In this document: one piece after another, positions 33,870 through 43,430 of the stretch | How the letters are laid out: every line of letters begins with the position of its first letter | Numbering within the stretch: the first letter of the stretch is position 1 | NCBI RefSeq assembly: GCF_002366715.1 | Contig: NZ_DFBS01000033.1 | Coordinates: 62,001 to 126,000 of the forward strand | Reading direction: 5' to 3' | Source: Halomonas sp. UBA3074 | Lineage (GTDB): Bacteria > Pseudomonadota > Gammaproteobacteria > Pseudomonadales > Halomonadaceae | Length of the DNA: 64,000 bases | The notes under the pieces: model-generated | The model's input: only the letters and a program-made list of their open reading frames with translations | Told to the model about the DNA's origin: nothing | Databases searched by the model: none | Position numbers and translations under genes: made by a program

Positions 33870-34811
33870 ATGGGCGTTCTCGGTGAGAACTGGTTTCTAG
33901 ACGTGCGACTAAAGTTGCGCCATTTCCAGCTATTTTTAGCCCTTGATGAACATCGCAACCTCCACCGTGCCGCGATCCAGCTCAAGATGAGTCAGCCCGC
34001 GGCGTCCAAGCTACTCAGTGACCTGGAAGCCAACCTTGGCATACGGTTATTTGATCGCCATCCGCGCGGGCTTATTCCCAACTGGTACGGCGAGATCATG
34101 ATTCGCCACGCCCACAGCATGCTCTCGGCACTGCACCACACCGGCGAAGAGTTGAATGCGCTCAGTGCAGGCAGCGCGGGCACGGTAGCGGTAGGCACCG
34201 TCATGGCACCGGCAGTCACCCTGCTTACCAGCGCCATCGAACGCGTACACCGCGACCGGCCGGGACTAAAAATCAGTGTCGATGTCGATGTCAGCAAAGT
34301 GCTGGTGCCCCGCCTGCTCGAAGGCGAGCTGGATTTTGTGATTACCCGTATTCCGGCGGGCGTGGATACCGAGCGTTTTGTCTTTGAGGAAATTGGAGAG
34401 GAAGAACTCTGCTTTGTATGCCGCAAGGGCCACCCCTTATCGGATAAAACGGCGCTGGCACTGGCGGATATGGCGACCTACCCATGGTCGCTGCAGCCCG
34501 CTGGCGCGCTGATGCGTCAGCGGGTGGATAGCCTATTTCTGCATCATCAGGTCGCCCCACCCCGCCAGATTGTCGATACCGCGGATCTACTGTTATCCCT
34601 GGCGCTGGTGGATAAATCCGACACCATCACAGTCACCACAAGAGAAGCCGCCGACCTGCTCTGCCCGCCCCAGCGCTTTCACCTGCTGCCCTTCAGCGAA
34701 ACGCTGAGCGTACAGCCCTATGGGCTTGTCAGCCTTCGACATCAACGTCTCTCCCCTGGCGCTGCGGCGCTCATGAGCACTCTCCGCGAGCTGATCGCCC
34801 AATCCAATTAA
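33870..34811 (+). CDS. LysR-family regulator, GbpR-like
   Basis: LysR activator or repressor of 313 aa. The winged HTH is at about residues 17-75 (LFLALDEHRNLHRAAIQLKMSQPAASKLLSDLE), followed by the effector domain (AGTVAVGTVMAPAVTLLTSAI). It resembles GbpR-type regulators that control sugar-binding-protein genes in Azospirillum and Agrobacterium. It is divergent from galM-araFGH, so it is the probable regulator of arabinose uptake. Its end overlaps the stop of the convergent second dehydratase by 4 bp. Confidence 0.87.
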   Translation: MGVLGENWFLDVRLKLRHFQLFLALDEHRNLHRAAIQLKMSQPAASKLLSDLEANLGIRLFDRHPRGLIPNWYGEIMIRHAHSMLSALHHTGEELNALSAGSAGTVAVGTVMAPAVTLLTSAIERVHRDRPGLKISVDVDVSKVLVPRLLEGELDFVITRIPAGVDTERFVFEEIGEEELCFVCRKGHPLSDKTALALADMATYPWSLQPAGALMRQRVDSLFLHHQVAPPRQIVDTADLLLSLALVDKSDTITVTTREAADLLCPPQRFHLLPFSETLSVQPYGLVSLRHQRLSPGAAALMSTLRELIAQSN

Positions 34812-36553
34812 TGCGAATGGCGCGGTACGTCAGACCCGCGGCAGCCCACCAGAAAGTCAAAGTCGCAGCCTTCGTCGGCTTGCAGCACCCGCTCGATATA
34901 CAGCTGGCGATATCCACCCTGGCTGGCGATCAGCGTCGAGGCGGCGGTGGGGTCGCTTTCGGCTAGGCGTGAGGCCAGCTCTTCATCGCTGACTTCCAGA
35001 TGCAGTCGGCCGCTTTCGCAGTCGAGCTCAATCCAGTCGCCGTTGCGTACCGCGGCGAGCGGGCCACCCGCGGCGGCTTCGGGCGCGACGTGCAGTACCA
35101 CGGTGCCGTAGGCGGTGCCGCTCATGCGGGCATCCGAAATACGTACCATGTCGGTAATGCCCTGGGCGAGGATCTTGGGCGGCAGGCCCATATTGCCCAC
35201 CTCGGCCATGCCGTGATACCCCCGCGGGCCGCAGTGTTTCATGACCAGAATGTCGTTGGCTTCCACGTCGAGATCTGGGTCGTTGATGCGCGCCTTGTAG
35301 TCGTCGAAGTCTTCGAACACCACCGCGCGACCGCGATGCTGCATCAGCTCGGCGGTGGCCGCCGAGGGCTTGAGGACGGCGCCGTTGGGGGCGAGGTTGC
35401 CGCGCACCACGCAGATGCCGCCGTCTGCGGTGAGGGGGTTATCCAGCGGCCGGATCACGTCGTCGTTGTAGAGTGGCGCGTCCTGAACGTTCTCCCACAG
35501 CGTTTTGCCGTTGACGGTAAGCGCGTCTTTGAAGGGCAGTCGGTCGGCTTCGCCTAGGCGTCTAAGCACCGCAGGCAGGCCACCGGCGTAGTAGAACTCC
35601 TCCATCAAAAAGCGCCCCGAGGGCTGCAGGTCGACCACCGTGGGCGTGCCACGCCCCACCCGGCTCCAGTCGTCCAGTTTGAGATCGACACCGATCCGTC
35701 CGGCAATCGCTTTGAGATGGATCACCGCGTTGGTGGAGCCCCCGATGGCGGCGTTGGTGCGGATGGCGTTGTCGAAGGCTTCCTTGGTAAGAATTTTCGA
35801 CAGCCGCAGGTCTTCGTTGACCATCTCGACGATGCGGTTACCCGAGAGATGCGCCAGCACATAGCGGCGGGAATCGACAGCCGGAATCGCCGCGTTGTGG
35901 GGCAGCGAGGTACCCAAAGATTCGGCCATGCAGGCCATGGTGGAGGCGGTGCCCATGGTGTTGCAGGTGCCCGCAGAGCGTGACATGCCGGCTTCCGCTG
36001 CCATAAAGTCGTGAAGTGAAATCTCACCGGCTTTTACCTGTTCGGAGAGCTTCCAGACCACGGTGCCGGAACCAATATCCTTACCCTTGTGCTTGCCGTT
36101 GAGCATCGGTCCGCCGGTCACCACGATGGTGGGGATATCACAGCTCGCCGCGCCCATCAGTAGCGCCGGGGTGGTTTTGTCGCAGCCCACCAACAGCACG
36201 ACCGCATCGATGGGGTTGCCACGAATCGCCTCTTCCACATCCATACTGGCCAGGTTACGGGTGAACATCGCCGTGGGGCGCAGATTCGACTCACCGTTGG
36301 AAAAGACCGGGAACTCCACCGGGTAGCCGCCCGCCTCCAGCACGCCTTTTTTCACGTGCTCCGCCAGCTTACGGAAGTGCGCGTTGCAGGGCGTCAGTTC
36401 CGACCAAGTATTGCAGATGCCGATAATCGGCTTGCCCTGAAACTCGTGGTCGGGAATGCCCTGGTTCTTCATCCAACTGCGGTACATAAAGCCGTTTTTA
36501 TCAGCTGTGCCAAACCATTCTGCACTGCGTAGCGGATGTTGACGTTGGCCCAT
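34808..36553 (-). CDS. L-arabinonate dehydratase (IlvD/Edd family), copy 2
   Basis: Same 581-aa length and domain layout as the copy at 26978, with Fe-S cysteines Cys56, Cys124 and Cys197. Protein differences seen by eye are the N-terminus (MGQRQH), Gln12 to Glu, one Tyr/Phe, one Ile/Leu and one Asp/Glu. The DNA shows more, mostly third-base, differences. A good ribosome site (aaggag) lies 8 bases before the ATG. It is divergent from the TRAP-araD1-KGSADH operon and may share its control, so the two copies are probably expressed under different regulators (LysR versus the 23-bp box). Confidence 0.9.
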   Translation of the reverse strand: MGQRQHPLRSAEWFGTADKNGFMYRSWMKNQGIPDHEFQGKPIIGICNTWSELTPCNAHFRKLAEHVKKGVLEAGGYPVEFPVFSNGESNLRPTAMFTRNLASMDVEEAIRGNPIDAVVLLVGCDKTTPALLMGAASCDIPTIVVTGGPMLNGKHKGKDIGSGTVVWKLSEQVKAGEISLHDFMAAEAGMSRSAGTCNTMGTASTMACMAESLGTSLPHNAAIPAVDSRRYVLAHLSGNRIVEMVNEDLRLSKILTKEAFDNAIRTNAAIGGSTNAVIHLKAIAGRIGVDLKLDDWSRVGRGTPTVVDLQPSGRFLMEEFYYAGGLPAVLRRLGEADRLPFKDALTVNGKTLWENVQDAPLYNDDVIRPLDNPLTADGGICVVRGNLAPNGAVLKPSAATAELMQHRGRAVVFEDFDDYKARINDPDLDVEANDILVMKHCGPRGYHGMAEVGNMGLPPKILAQGITDMVRISDARMSGTAYGTVVLHVAPEAAAGGPLAAVRNGDWIELDCESGRLHLEVSDEELASRLAESDPTAASTLIASQGGYRQLYIERVLQADEGCDFDFLVGCRGSDVPRHSH

Positions 36554-36661
36554 GAAGTTAACTCCTTGTTTTATTTCGGTAACAGCTGACGGCCCAGGGG
36601 GATATGTCGATACCGGTGGTGAATTGACACGACACTAAACCACCCTCAAAAGATAGTCGAC

Positions 36662-36704
36662 CATACAAAAGTATATGTTGAACAATTGTCCTTAATGTTC
36701 AACA
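36662..36704. promoter_or_regulatory. Regulatory box shared with 47203-47225, plus inverted repeat
   Basis: Bases 36662-36684 are identical to 47203-47225 (23 bp). The box is made of two palindromic elements, ATAC-AAAA-GTAT and TGTT-G-AACA. Here a second TGTTCAACA at 36696-36704 forms a perfect 9-bp inverted repeat with the first. It lies between the dehydratase copy 2 and the TRAP operon, both divergent from it. Confidence 0.65.
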
Positions 36705-36778
36705 TTACCCCTTCGCCAGGGTCACAGACCCCGATCACCACCACTTTTTCCACAACAATAATCTTGAGGAATAGTGTC

Positions 36779-37798
36779 ATGTTCACGAAAAAACACAGCT
36801 TGCTACTCACCGGCTCAGCGCTGCTACTAGGCCTTTCAACCGCTCAGGCGGCCGAATACGAGTGGAAGTTTCAAGCATCAGAAACGTCGGGGGAGCCCAG
36901 CTTCAAGATCAAACAGGAGTGGGCAGAAAAAATCACCGCGATGACCGATGGTCGTGTTGAAATCGAGGTAATGCCGATCAATTCCGTCGTCGGCCCTACC
37001 GAAACGTTGACCGCTGTTAGCTCAGGGATTCTGCAGGGTCATATGACCGATCCCAGTTACTTCTCTGGCCAGGATCCGGCTTTTGGCATGCTCGGCAACC
37101 TCGTGGGTGCTTGGCAGAACCCCTACGACTTTTTGGAATTCATGAAGTACGGCGGCGGTGAAGAACTCTACAATGAATTGGTTGAGCCTTATGGCGCGCA
37201 TTTGATCAGTGCGGCCACCTTCCCGTTAGAGTCAGTACCCTCCACGGTACCTATCGAATCCATCGCCGACTTTGAAGGGCTTAAGATCCGCGCGCCCCAA
37301 GGCATGGTGTACAACATCTTCGAGCGCATTGGCGCCACCCCAGTCAACCTACCGGGTTCTGAGGTGTATACCGGCCTGGAAAAAGGCGTGATCGACGCTG
37401 CTGACTCCACGGTGCTTTCAAATAATGACGCCATGGGCTTGCACGCTTTCGCCCCTTACCCGCTTTACCCAGGCTTCCACTCTATGCCGATGATCGCCGT
37501 ATCGATCAATAAGGATATCTGGGATGGCCTGCCAGAAGAGCTACAAACCACATTAAATACCGCCTTTGATGGCATGGCCTATGACCTAATTGCACGCCTC
37601 AAAGAGCAGGATATTGAGACCCTCCAGCGGCTTCAGGAAGACCCCGAGGTTCATCCTTTCGATCTTCCCGCTGAAGAGCGTCAAAAATTCCGCACCGCGG
37701 CAGAGCAAGAGTGGCAAGAGTGGGCCGGCGAAAATGAAATGACCCAGAAAATCTATGATTCAGCGACCGCCTTTTTACGCTCGCGCAATCTGCTCTAA
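36779..37798 (+). CDS. TRAP transporter substrate-binding protein (DctP), system 1
   Basis: Periplasmic DctP-type binding protein of 339 aa. The start at 36779 (gagga 8 bases upstream) begins the signal peptide ending TAQAA; the in-frame ATG 31 codons earlier is unlikely. The conserved Arg of the carboxylate pocket is likely in GLKIRAPQGM. Family features WKFQASE and DFEGLKIR are visible. It leads an operon with DctQ, DctM, an AraD1-type dehydratase and a 2-oxoglutarate semialdehyde dehydrogenase, so the substrate is probably a sugar acid such as L-arabinonate, D-galactonate or D-xylonate. Confidence 0.88.
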   Translation: MFTKKHSLLLTGSALLLGLSTAQAAEYEWKFQASETSGEPSFKIKQEWAEKITAMTDGRVEIEVMPINSVVGPTETLTAVSSGILQGHMTDPSYFSGQDPAFGMLGNLVGAWQNPYDFLEFMKYGGGEELYNELVEPYGAHLISAATFPLESVPSTVPIESIADFEGLKIRAPQGMVYNIFERIGATPVNLPGSEVYTGLEKGVIDAADSTVLSNNDAMGLHAFAPYPLYPGFHSMPMIAVSINKDIWDGLPEELQTTLNTAFDGMAYDLIARLKEQDIETLQRLQEDPEVHPFDLPAEERQKFRTAAEQEWQEWAGENEMTQKIYDSATAFLRSRNLL

Positions 37799-37835
37799 CG
37801 TCCGGCTCTTAATGCTGCCTCATTAACCTAACCAA

Positions 37836-37868
37836 CGCAGCGCTCGGGCAAACACTCCGAGCGCTGCG
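37836..37868 (+). other. Intercistronic stem-loop between dctP and dctQ, system 1
   Basis: Perfect 12-bp stem (cgcagcgctcgg and ccgagcgctgcg) with a 9-base loop, no T run. It falls in the 84-bp gap between the binding protein and membrane subunit genes. Confidence 0.65.
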
Positions 37869-37882
37869 CGTAGAGTCGCGCC

Positions 37883-38494
37883 ATGTCTCAAAAAAAGCCT
37901 GACACTCAATATCGCTCTCCTCCCACCCATGACCTGCCCGAAGTTCTCGAAACGGTCGAGGAGATCGCCCCCGAACGCAATGCGTTAGACCGTCTGATTG
38001 CCCGGGGCAGCCGCGCTGTTTCCTGGCTGGTGCTGGTAGCCATGGGTATTAGCGTCGTCGAAGTTTTTATGCGTTACGGCTTTAACAACCCGACCTCGTG
38101 GGTGCACGAAACGGTGGTGTTTTTGATTGCCGTCATCTTTGTGCTGGGTGGTCCGGCCGCCATGGCGCGCAATAGTCATATTCGGGTCAAGGTGCTGTAC
38201 GACAGCGCCGGCCCCCGCTTGAAGTGTTGGATGGATCGCTTCAACGACCTGCTCACCCTCATTTTCTGCCTGGCGATGAGCTACGCCGCGTTCCATATGT
38301 TTTGGGGAGCATCACATAACCCGCTTGGCGAATGGTCGCTGGAGCGCTCTGGTACTTCCTGGAATCCGCCTTTTCCCGCCATGGTCAAAGGCATGATCCT
38401 ATTTGCGCTGGCGTTAATGACGCTCCAGGCCTGCCTGCATCTATGGCAATCGCTGAAAGCGAAGCCTTATAACAGCATTGAGGAGGCCCGCTAA
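37883..38494 (+). CDS. TRAP transporter small permease (DctQ), system 1
   Basis: Four-helix DctQ subunit of 203 aa with a 45-residue cytoplasmic N-terminus rich in acidic and Pro residues. The first helix is SWLVLVAMGISVVEVFMRYGF, and the motif NPTSWVHETVVFLIAVIFVLGG is typical of the family. It forms the membrane complex with DctM, whose ATG overlaps its stop codon by one base. No strong ribosome site is visible; a stem-loop lies just upstream. Confidence 0.88.
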   Translation: MSQKKPDTQYRSPPTHDLPEVLETVEEIAPERNALDRLIARGSRAVSWLVLVAMGISVVEVFMRYGFNNPTSWVHETVVFLIAVIFVLGGPAAMARNSHIRVKVLYDSAGPRLKCWMDRFNDLLTLIFCLAMSYAAFHMFWGASHNPLGEWSLERSGTSWNPPFPAMVKGMILFALALMTLQACLHLWQSLKAKPYNSIEEAR

Positions 38495-39795
38495 TGGATA
38501 TTTCAACGGCCACCATACTGATGGTGGGTGGCATTTTTGCCCTGTTGGTTACCGGCCTACCGCTCGCTTTTATCACCGGTTTAGTGGCATTAGCCTTTAC
38601 CTTCGGCTGGTTCGGCGAGGCGGCATTGCCGCTAGTCACTAGCCGCGTCTATGGGTTTATCACCGAATATTCACTGGTGGCGGTGCCCATGTTCGTGTTG
38701 ATGGCATCGCTACTGGATCGCTCCGGCATCGCGAAGGATTTGTTCAACGCCATGCGCGTTTTCGCCGGTCGCTTGCCGGGTGGCGTTGCGGTACAGACCA
38801 TTGTGGTGGCGTTTTTCCTGGCGGCGCTCTCGGGCATTATCGGTGGTGAAATCGTACTGCTGGGGATTCTGGCGCTACCGCAAATGTTGCGTCTCGGCTA
38901 TGACAAGCGACTCTCCATCGGCGTCGTGTGTGCTGGGGGAGCACTGGGCACAATGATGCCGCCCTCCATCGTACTGATTATTTACGGCTTGATCGCCAGC
39001 GTCTCGATTGCGGACCTGTTCGCGGCGGCCGTGACCCCAGCAGTCATTCTGATGGGCTCCTACATTGCCTATGTGCTGGTGCGCTGCTTGAAAAACCCCG
39101 CTCTGGGACCGCCACTAGACAAAAACGCCCTCGATAATCCTTTCGCCACCAAGCTGGACGCGGTGAAAGCCATCCTACTGCCGGGGTTAATTGCTTTTTT
39201 GGTACTGGGCACTATTTATGGCGGGATTGCCTCAGTGACCGAAGCAGCGGCCATGGGTGTCTTTGGTGTACTGCTGGCGACCATTATCCGCGGCGAATTC
39301 ACTCCTGGCATGCTGCACCATAGCCTGGGCCAAACCATGAACACCTGCGGCATGATCATCTGGATCGGCATCGGCGCCGCCGCCCTGGTGGGTGTCTATA
39401 ATCTCATGGGCGGTAACCGCTTCGTCTCAAGCTTGATCATGGGGCTCGACGTAGCGCCGATAGTAATCATTTTGGTGATGATGGCGATCATGCTGGTGCT
39501 GGGGCTATTCCTTGATTGGATCGGGATTGCCATGCTGGCCCTGCCAATCTTTCTGCCTATTGTTATTCAGCTCGGTTTCGACCCGATCTGGTTCGGCATT
39601 CTATTCGCCGTCAATATGCAGGTATCGTTCCTGTCACCGCCCTTCGGTCCCGCCGCTTTCTACCTTAAAAGCGTGGCACCGCCAGATATCAGCCTTAAGG
39701 ATATTTACCTGTCCGTACTGCCCTTTATGGCTATTCAGCTGTGTGTACTCGCGGCGCTATTGATGTGGCCTCAACTCGCCATCTGGCCGCTTTGA
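38494..39795 (+). CDS. TRAP transporter large permease (DctM), system 1
   Basis: Twelve-helix DctM subunit of 433 aa that moves substrate with Na+ or H+ across the inner membrane. The family motifs GGEIVLLGILALPQML, LGTMMPPSIVLIIYG and the late SPPFGPAAFYLKSVAP are present. Overlaps dctQ by one base. Followed after 34 bp by the AraD1-type gene, with which it is probably cotranscribed. Confidence 0.92.
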   Translation: MDISTATILMVGGIFALLVTGLPLAFITGLVALAFTFGWFGEAALPLVTSRVYGFITEYSLVAVPMFVLMASLLDRSGIAKDLFNAMRVFAGRLPGGVAVQTIVVAFFLAALSGIIGGEIVLLGILALPQMLRLGYDKRLSIGVVCAGGALGTMMPPSIVLIIYGLIASVSIADLFAAAVTPAVILMGSYIAYVLVRCLKNPALGPPLDKNALDNPFATKLDAVKAILLPGLIAFLVLGTIYGGIASVTEAAAMGVFGVLLATIIRGEFTPGMLHHSLGQTMNTCGMIIWIGIGAAALVGVYNLMGGNRFVSSLIMGLDVAPIVIILVMMAIMLVLGLFLDWIGIAMLALPIFLPIVIQLGFDPIWFGILFAVNMQVSFLSPPFGPAAFYLKSVAPPDISLKDIYLSVLPFMAIQLCVLAALLMWPQLAIWPL

Positions 39796-39829
39796 TAACG
39801 ACTACAATAGGTTTCATAAGGAGATCACC

Positions 39830-40816
39830 ATGCGACTGATTCAGTGTGACTACCAAGGCCAGGTTCGCGCCGCGCTGGTAGAGAGTGAACAGCAGGTTAG
39901 GCTGCTTGATTGCGACACCTATACGCTCGCCAACCGAGCCATTAGCGCGGGTCAGTCTCTTGGCGACTCAGTGACCGCCGCGCAGACCGACACGCGTTTG
40001 GATTACCAAGCATTAGTCGACGATAAGCACCTGCTGCCGCCATTGACCCATCCCGATCCAGCGCACTGCTTGGTGACCGGCACTGGCCTTACCCACTTGG
40101 GTAGCGCCGACACCCGCTCGGCGATGCACGCAAAGGCCCAGGCCGCGGAAGAAGACCTCACCGACTCCATGCGTATGTTCAAGCTGGGCGTGGAAGGCGG
40201 CAAACCCAACGCGGGCGAGATCGGCGCGCAGCCAGAGTGGTTCTACAAAGGCGATGGCCAGTGTGTGGTAGCACCGGAAGCAGCGATCCCGTCGCCCGCA
40301 TTCGCGCAAGATGCTGGCGAAGAGCCCGAACTGGCAGGCCTTTACGTGATTGGCGAGGACGGTCTACCCTGGAGAGTCGGGTACGCACTAGGTAACGAAT
40401 TTTCGGACCATGTCACCGAGCGCTTCAATTATTTATGGCTGGCTCACTCTAAGCTACGCGCCTGCAGCTTTGGTCCGGAGCTTTTGATTGGCGAATTGCC
40501 CGCCCATTTAGAGGGCACCAGCTCGATTCAGCGCGACGGCGAGACCGTATGGGAAAAGCCTTTTTTGACCGGCGAGGCCAACATGGCCCACAGCCTGGCC
40601 AACCTTGAATACCATCACTTTAAGTACCCCGGTTTCCGACGCCCTGGTGATATCCACGTACACTTTTTTGGCACAGCTACGCTAAGCTTTGCTGACAACA
40701 TCAAAGTACGCGAAGGCGACCGCTTTGAGATTCGTATTGATGCGTTCGGGCGCGCCCTGCGCAATCCGCTGCAGGTGGAAGCAGACGCACCGGCGATCAC
40801 CGTTCAATCGCTCTAA
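39830..40816 (+). CDS. AraD1/GguC-family dehydratase (fumarylacetoacetase fold)
   Basis: 328-residue protein of the FAH superfamily, AraD1 or GguC group. The metal-binding part includes GYALGNEFSDHVTE and the C-terminal PGDIHVHFFGTATLSF. Members have been proposed to dehydrate 2-keto-3-deoxy-L-arabinonate to alpha-ketoglutarate semialdehyde, replacing the unrelated dihydrodipicolinate-synthase-like AraD. Position directly before a semialdehyde dehydrogenase supports this role. The start is fixed by aaggag 6 bases upstream. Confidence 0.8.
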   Translation: MRLIQCDYQGQVRAALVESEQQVRLLDCDTYTLANRAISAGQSLGDSVTAAQTDTRLDYQALVDDKHLLPPLTHPDPAHCLVTGTGLTHLGSADTRSAMHAKAQAAEEDLTDSMRMFKLGVEGGKPNAGEIGAQPEWFYKGDGQCVVAPEAAIPSPAFAQDAGEEPELAGLYVIGEDGLPWRVGYALGNEFSDHVTERFNYLWLAHSKLRACSFGPELLIGELPAHLEGTSSIQRDGETVWEKPFLTGEANMAHSLANLEYHHFKYPGFRRPGDIHVHFFGTATLSFADNIKVREGDRFEIRIDAFGRALRNPLQVEADAPAITVQSL

Positions 40817-40861
40817 CGCAAGTCAAACAGCGCAAGCAAATCAAGCCAAGCAGGAGGATGT

Positions 40862-42436
40862 ATGACTTTGGAAGGTAAATTACTGATTGGTCAGCAGGCC
40901 GTCAGCGGCCAACAGGCTGACATTCAAGCCGTAAACCCCGCCACTGGCGAAACGCTTAGCCCTGCCTACCCTGGCGGCAGCAAAGCCGAAGTCGACCAGG
41001 CCTGTGCGTTAGCCGAAGCAGCCTTTAATAGCTATCGCGAAACTAGCCTAGAGGCACGCGCGACGTTTCTTGAAACCATTGCCGCTGAAATCGAAGGAAT
41101 CGGTGATGAGCTGGTTGAGCGCGCCATGGCCGAAACCGGCCTGCCCCGCCCGCGTATAGAAGGCGAACGGGGTCGCACCTGTGGCCAGCTTCGTCTGTTC
41201 GCCTCCGTAGTCCGCGCGGGAGAGTGGTTGGATGTGCGTATCGATCCGGCCATGCCCGATCGTGAGCCGCTTCCGCGCGCCGACCTGCGTCAGCGCCATA
41301 TTGCGCTAGGCCCCGTGGCTGTGTTTGGCGCCAGCAACTTCCCGCTCGCCTTCAGTGTGGCCGGTGGCGACACCGCCTCTGCGCTAGCGGCTGGCTGCCC
41401 GGTCGTGGTCAAGGGTCACTCTGCCCACCCCGGCACTTCCGAACTGGTAGGCCGCGCGATTCAGCGCGCCGTGGCCAAGTGCGATCTCCCCGAGGGCGTC
41501 TTCTCGCTGCTATTCGGTTCTGGCAAAGAGATCGGTCAGGCACTGGTCGCTGACCCGCGCATTCAAGCCGTTGGCTTTACCGGTTCACGCAGTGGTGGCA
41601 CGGCCTTGATGGCCACCGCCCAGGCACGGCCACAGCCGATCCCGGTGTATGCTGAAATGAGCTCGATCAACCCGGTCTTCCTGCTGCCCGAAGCGCTCAA
41701 GGCGCGCGGTAAAGCGATTGCCGAAGGATTTGTCGGCTCGCTCAATATGGGCGCTGGACAGTTCTGCACCAACCCTGGGCTAGTGATTGCAATCGAAGGC
41801 CCTGAATTGGATGCCTTTGTTGCGGCAGCCGGTGAAGGCGTTAAGGGTAGCGCAGGCCAAACCATGCTGACGCCGGGTATTCATGACGCCTATCAGCAGG
41901 GCGTTAGTCGGCTCGCAAGCCATGACAAGGTCACCGAGGTGGCGCGCGGCCAGGCCGGTGAGACAGCGCACCCCTGCCAAGCGGGGCTGTTTGTCACCCA
42001 GGCGGATGCTTTCCTGAGCGACCCCGCGTTACAAGAGGAAGTGTTCGGCTCCACATCGCTGGTCATCGCCTGTGCCGATGCTCAGGAAGTGGCCCGTGTG
42101 GCGGCTCAGTTGGAAGGCCAGCTCACCATTACGCTGCAGATGGATGACGCTGACTTGGCGACGGCTAAGCAATTGATGCCAACCCTGGAGCGCAAAGCCG
42201 GACGCATCTTGGCCAACGGCTGGCCGACGGGTGTCGAAGTGTGCCACGCCATGGTTCACGGCGGCCCTTACCCGGCGACGTCGGACTCACGCACCACTTC
42301 GGTAGGTAGCGCCGCGATCTTCCGCTTCCTGCGCCCGGTGTGCTACCAGGCGCTGCCGGAAGGCCTACTGCCTGAGGCGATTCGTGATGGTAACCCGGCT
42401 GGCGTATCACGCCTGGTCGATGGTAAGCGTGAATAA
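40862..42436 (+). CDS. Alpha-ketoglutarate semialdehyde dehydrogenase
   Basis: Aldehyde dehydrogenase of 524 aa that oxidises 2,5-dioxopentanoate to 2-oxoglutarate, the final step shared by the arabinose and xylose Weimberg routes. Catalytic residues are Asn159 (GASNFP), Lys184, Glu265 (YAEMSSINP) and the nucleophile Cys302 (GQFCTNPG). SSINPVFLLPEAL and the long C-terminus with VCHAMVHGGPYPATSD are hallmarks of this ALDH subgroup. The ribosome site aggagg is at ideal spacing. Last gene of the TRAP-1 operon; the next gene is convergent. Confidence 0.92.
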   Translation: MTLEGKLLIGQQAVSGQQADIQAVNPATGETLSPAYPGGSKAEVDQACALAEAAFNSYRETSLEARATFLETIAAEIEGIGDELVERAMAETGLPRPRIEGERGRTCGQLRLFASVVRAGEWLDVRIDPAMPDREPLPRADLRQRHIALGPVAVFGASNFPLAFSVAGGDTASALAAGCPVVVKGHSAHPGTSELVGRAIQRAVAKCDLPEGVFSLLFGSGKEIGQALVADPRIQAVGFTGSRSGGTALMATAQARPQPIPVYAEMSSINPVFLLPEALKARGKAIAEGFVGSLNMGAGQFCTNPGLVIAIEGPELDAFVAAAGEGVKGSAGQTMLTPGIHDAYQQGVSRLASHDKVTEVARGQAGETAHPCQAGLFVTQADAFLSDPALQEEVFGSTSLVIACADAQEVARVAAQLEGQLTITLQMDDADLATAKQLMPTLERKAGRILANGWPTGVEVCHAMVHGGPYPATSDSRTTSVGSAAIFRFLRPVCYQALPEGLLPEAIRDGNPAGVSRLVDGKRE

Positions 42437-42455
42437 ACCAGCGTCACTCAAGACG

Positions 42456-43394
42456 TTACTCAATGAAGGCGTCGGTGGTTTCTCGATGACCGTATAGAAA
42501 TGCATCGGCGACTTGGCGCAGCGGGGCAACATCCACCTCGCTGCGCCTGTTTGCGATTAGCTCGGCAAACCGTGCATAGAGGCCTTGGTACTCGCGCTCT
42601 TCATCTTCGATCACGCGTTCGCCGTCGATCATCAAGCAGCAGCCGCCCTGGGTAAGGCTCATGTGACTGCCGTCACTCTCGACATGCATATCCCAGGTGG
42701 GTGGGCCGCTCTGGCGAAAGTCGAATTCTGCCGCAATGACCGCGCCTTTAGGGTCGGTAAATGCCAGTTCCGCTGCGATTGGGGTTTGCGCATTGCTCGG
42801 CACCAGCAGCCGCGCCTGTTGCAGAAAAAACGGCTGAGGCAAGATTTCGGTCGCAATCGACAGCGCGTTAATACCAGGATCAAACACGCCCATGCCACCC
42901 GGCTCCCAAATCCACGCCTGGCCCGGATGCCACACCCGCACATCCTCCTTCCACTCGATCTCAACCCGCTGAACCTGACGATCGGCTAACCACTGCCGCG
43001 CGTGCGCGACGCCGGGCGCAAAGCGCGAATGCCAAGCCGCGAACAGGCTGACGCCTTGTTGCTTAGCGCAGGCAATCAAGTCCTCCACTTCACTCAGCGT
43101 CGCCCCAGGCGGCTTTTCCAGCAGTACGTGTTTGCCACGCATCAACGCTGCTCGCGCCTGTGAATAGCGCAGGTGCGTTGGAGTACAAATGGCAACAGCG
43201 GTGATCTCTGGATGCGCATCGAGCATCGCCTCCAGGCCTTGATAAGCGGGTAGATCCGGCAGCGAAGCGTGGGGATCCGCCGTGGCCACAAGATGGCAGT
43301 TTGGAGTGGCGGCGATTGCCGGTAGGTGTTGGTCGCGAACAATCTTGCCCACGCCCACCAGGCCAAGCTTAAAGCCAGAGTTGAAGTCAGACAT
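42456..43394 (-). CDS. L-arabinose/D-galactose 1-dehydrogenase, AraA-like (Gfo/Idh/MocA)
   Basis: 312 aa; aligns along its length with Azospirillum L-arabinose 1-dehydrogenase and Pseudomonas galactose dehydrogenase. Shared stretches include GKIVRDQHLPAI, GKHVLLEKPPGATL, KEDVRVWHPGQAWIWEPGG and VFDPGINALSI. The cofactor motif GLVGVGKI is at residues 11-18 and the family EKP at 93-95. It oxidises L-arabinose (or D-galactose, D-fucose) to the lactone with NAD(P)+. A set of about five ATCGTTT-type repeats lies directly upstream. It is transcribed towards the semialdehyde dehydrogenase gene. Confidence 0.88.
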   Translation of the reverse strand: MSDFNSGFKLGLVGVGKIVRDQHLPAIAATPNCHLVATADPHASLPDLPAYQGLEAMLDAHPEITAVAICTPTHLRYSQARAALMRGKHVLLEKPPGATLSEVEDLIACAKQQGVSLFAAWHSRFAPGVAHARQWLADRQVQRVEIEWKEDVRVWHPGQAWIWEPGGMGVFDPGINALSIATEILPQPFFLQQARLLVPSNAQTPIAAELAFTDPKGAVIAAEFDFRQSGPPTWDMHVESDGSHMSLTQGGCCLMIDGERVIEDEEREYQGLYARFAELIANRRSEVDVAPLRQVADAFLYGHRETTDAFIE

Positions 43395-43430
43395 ACGCTT
43401 GCCTCTGTTTTAAGAGAATAATCGTTTATT

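Noticed and set aside
36686..36778. N-terminal extension of the TRAP-1 binding protein
   Set aside because: It would precede the signal peptide with 31 residues and lies over the TGTTCAACA repeat; the ATG at 36779 has a better ribosome site.
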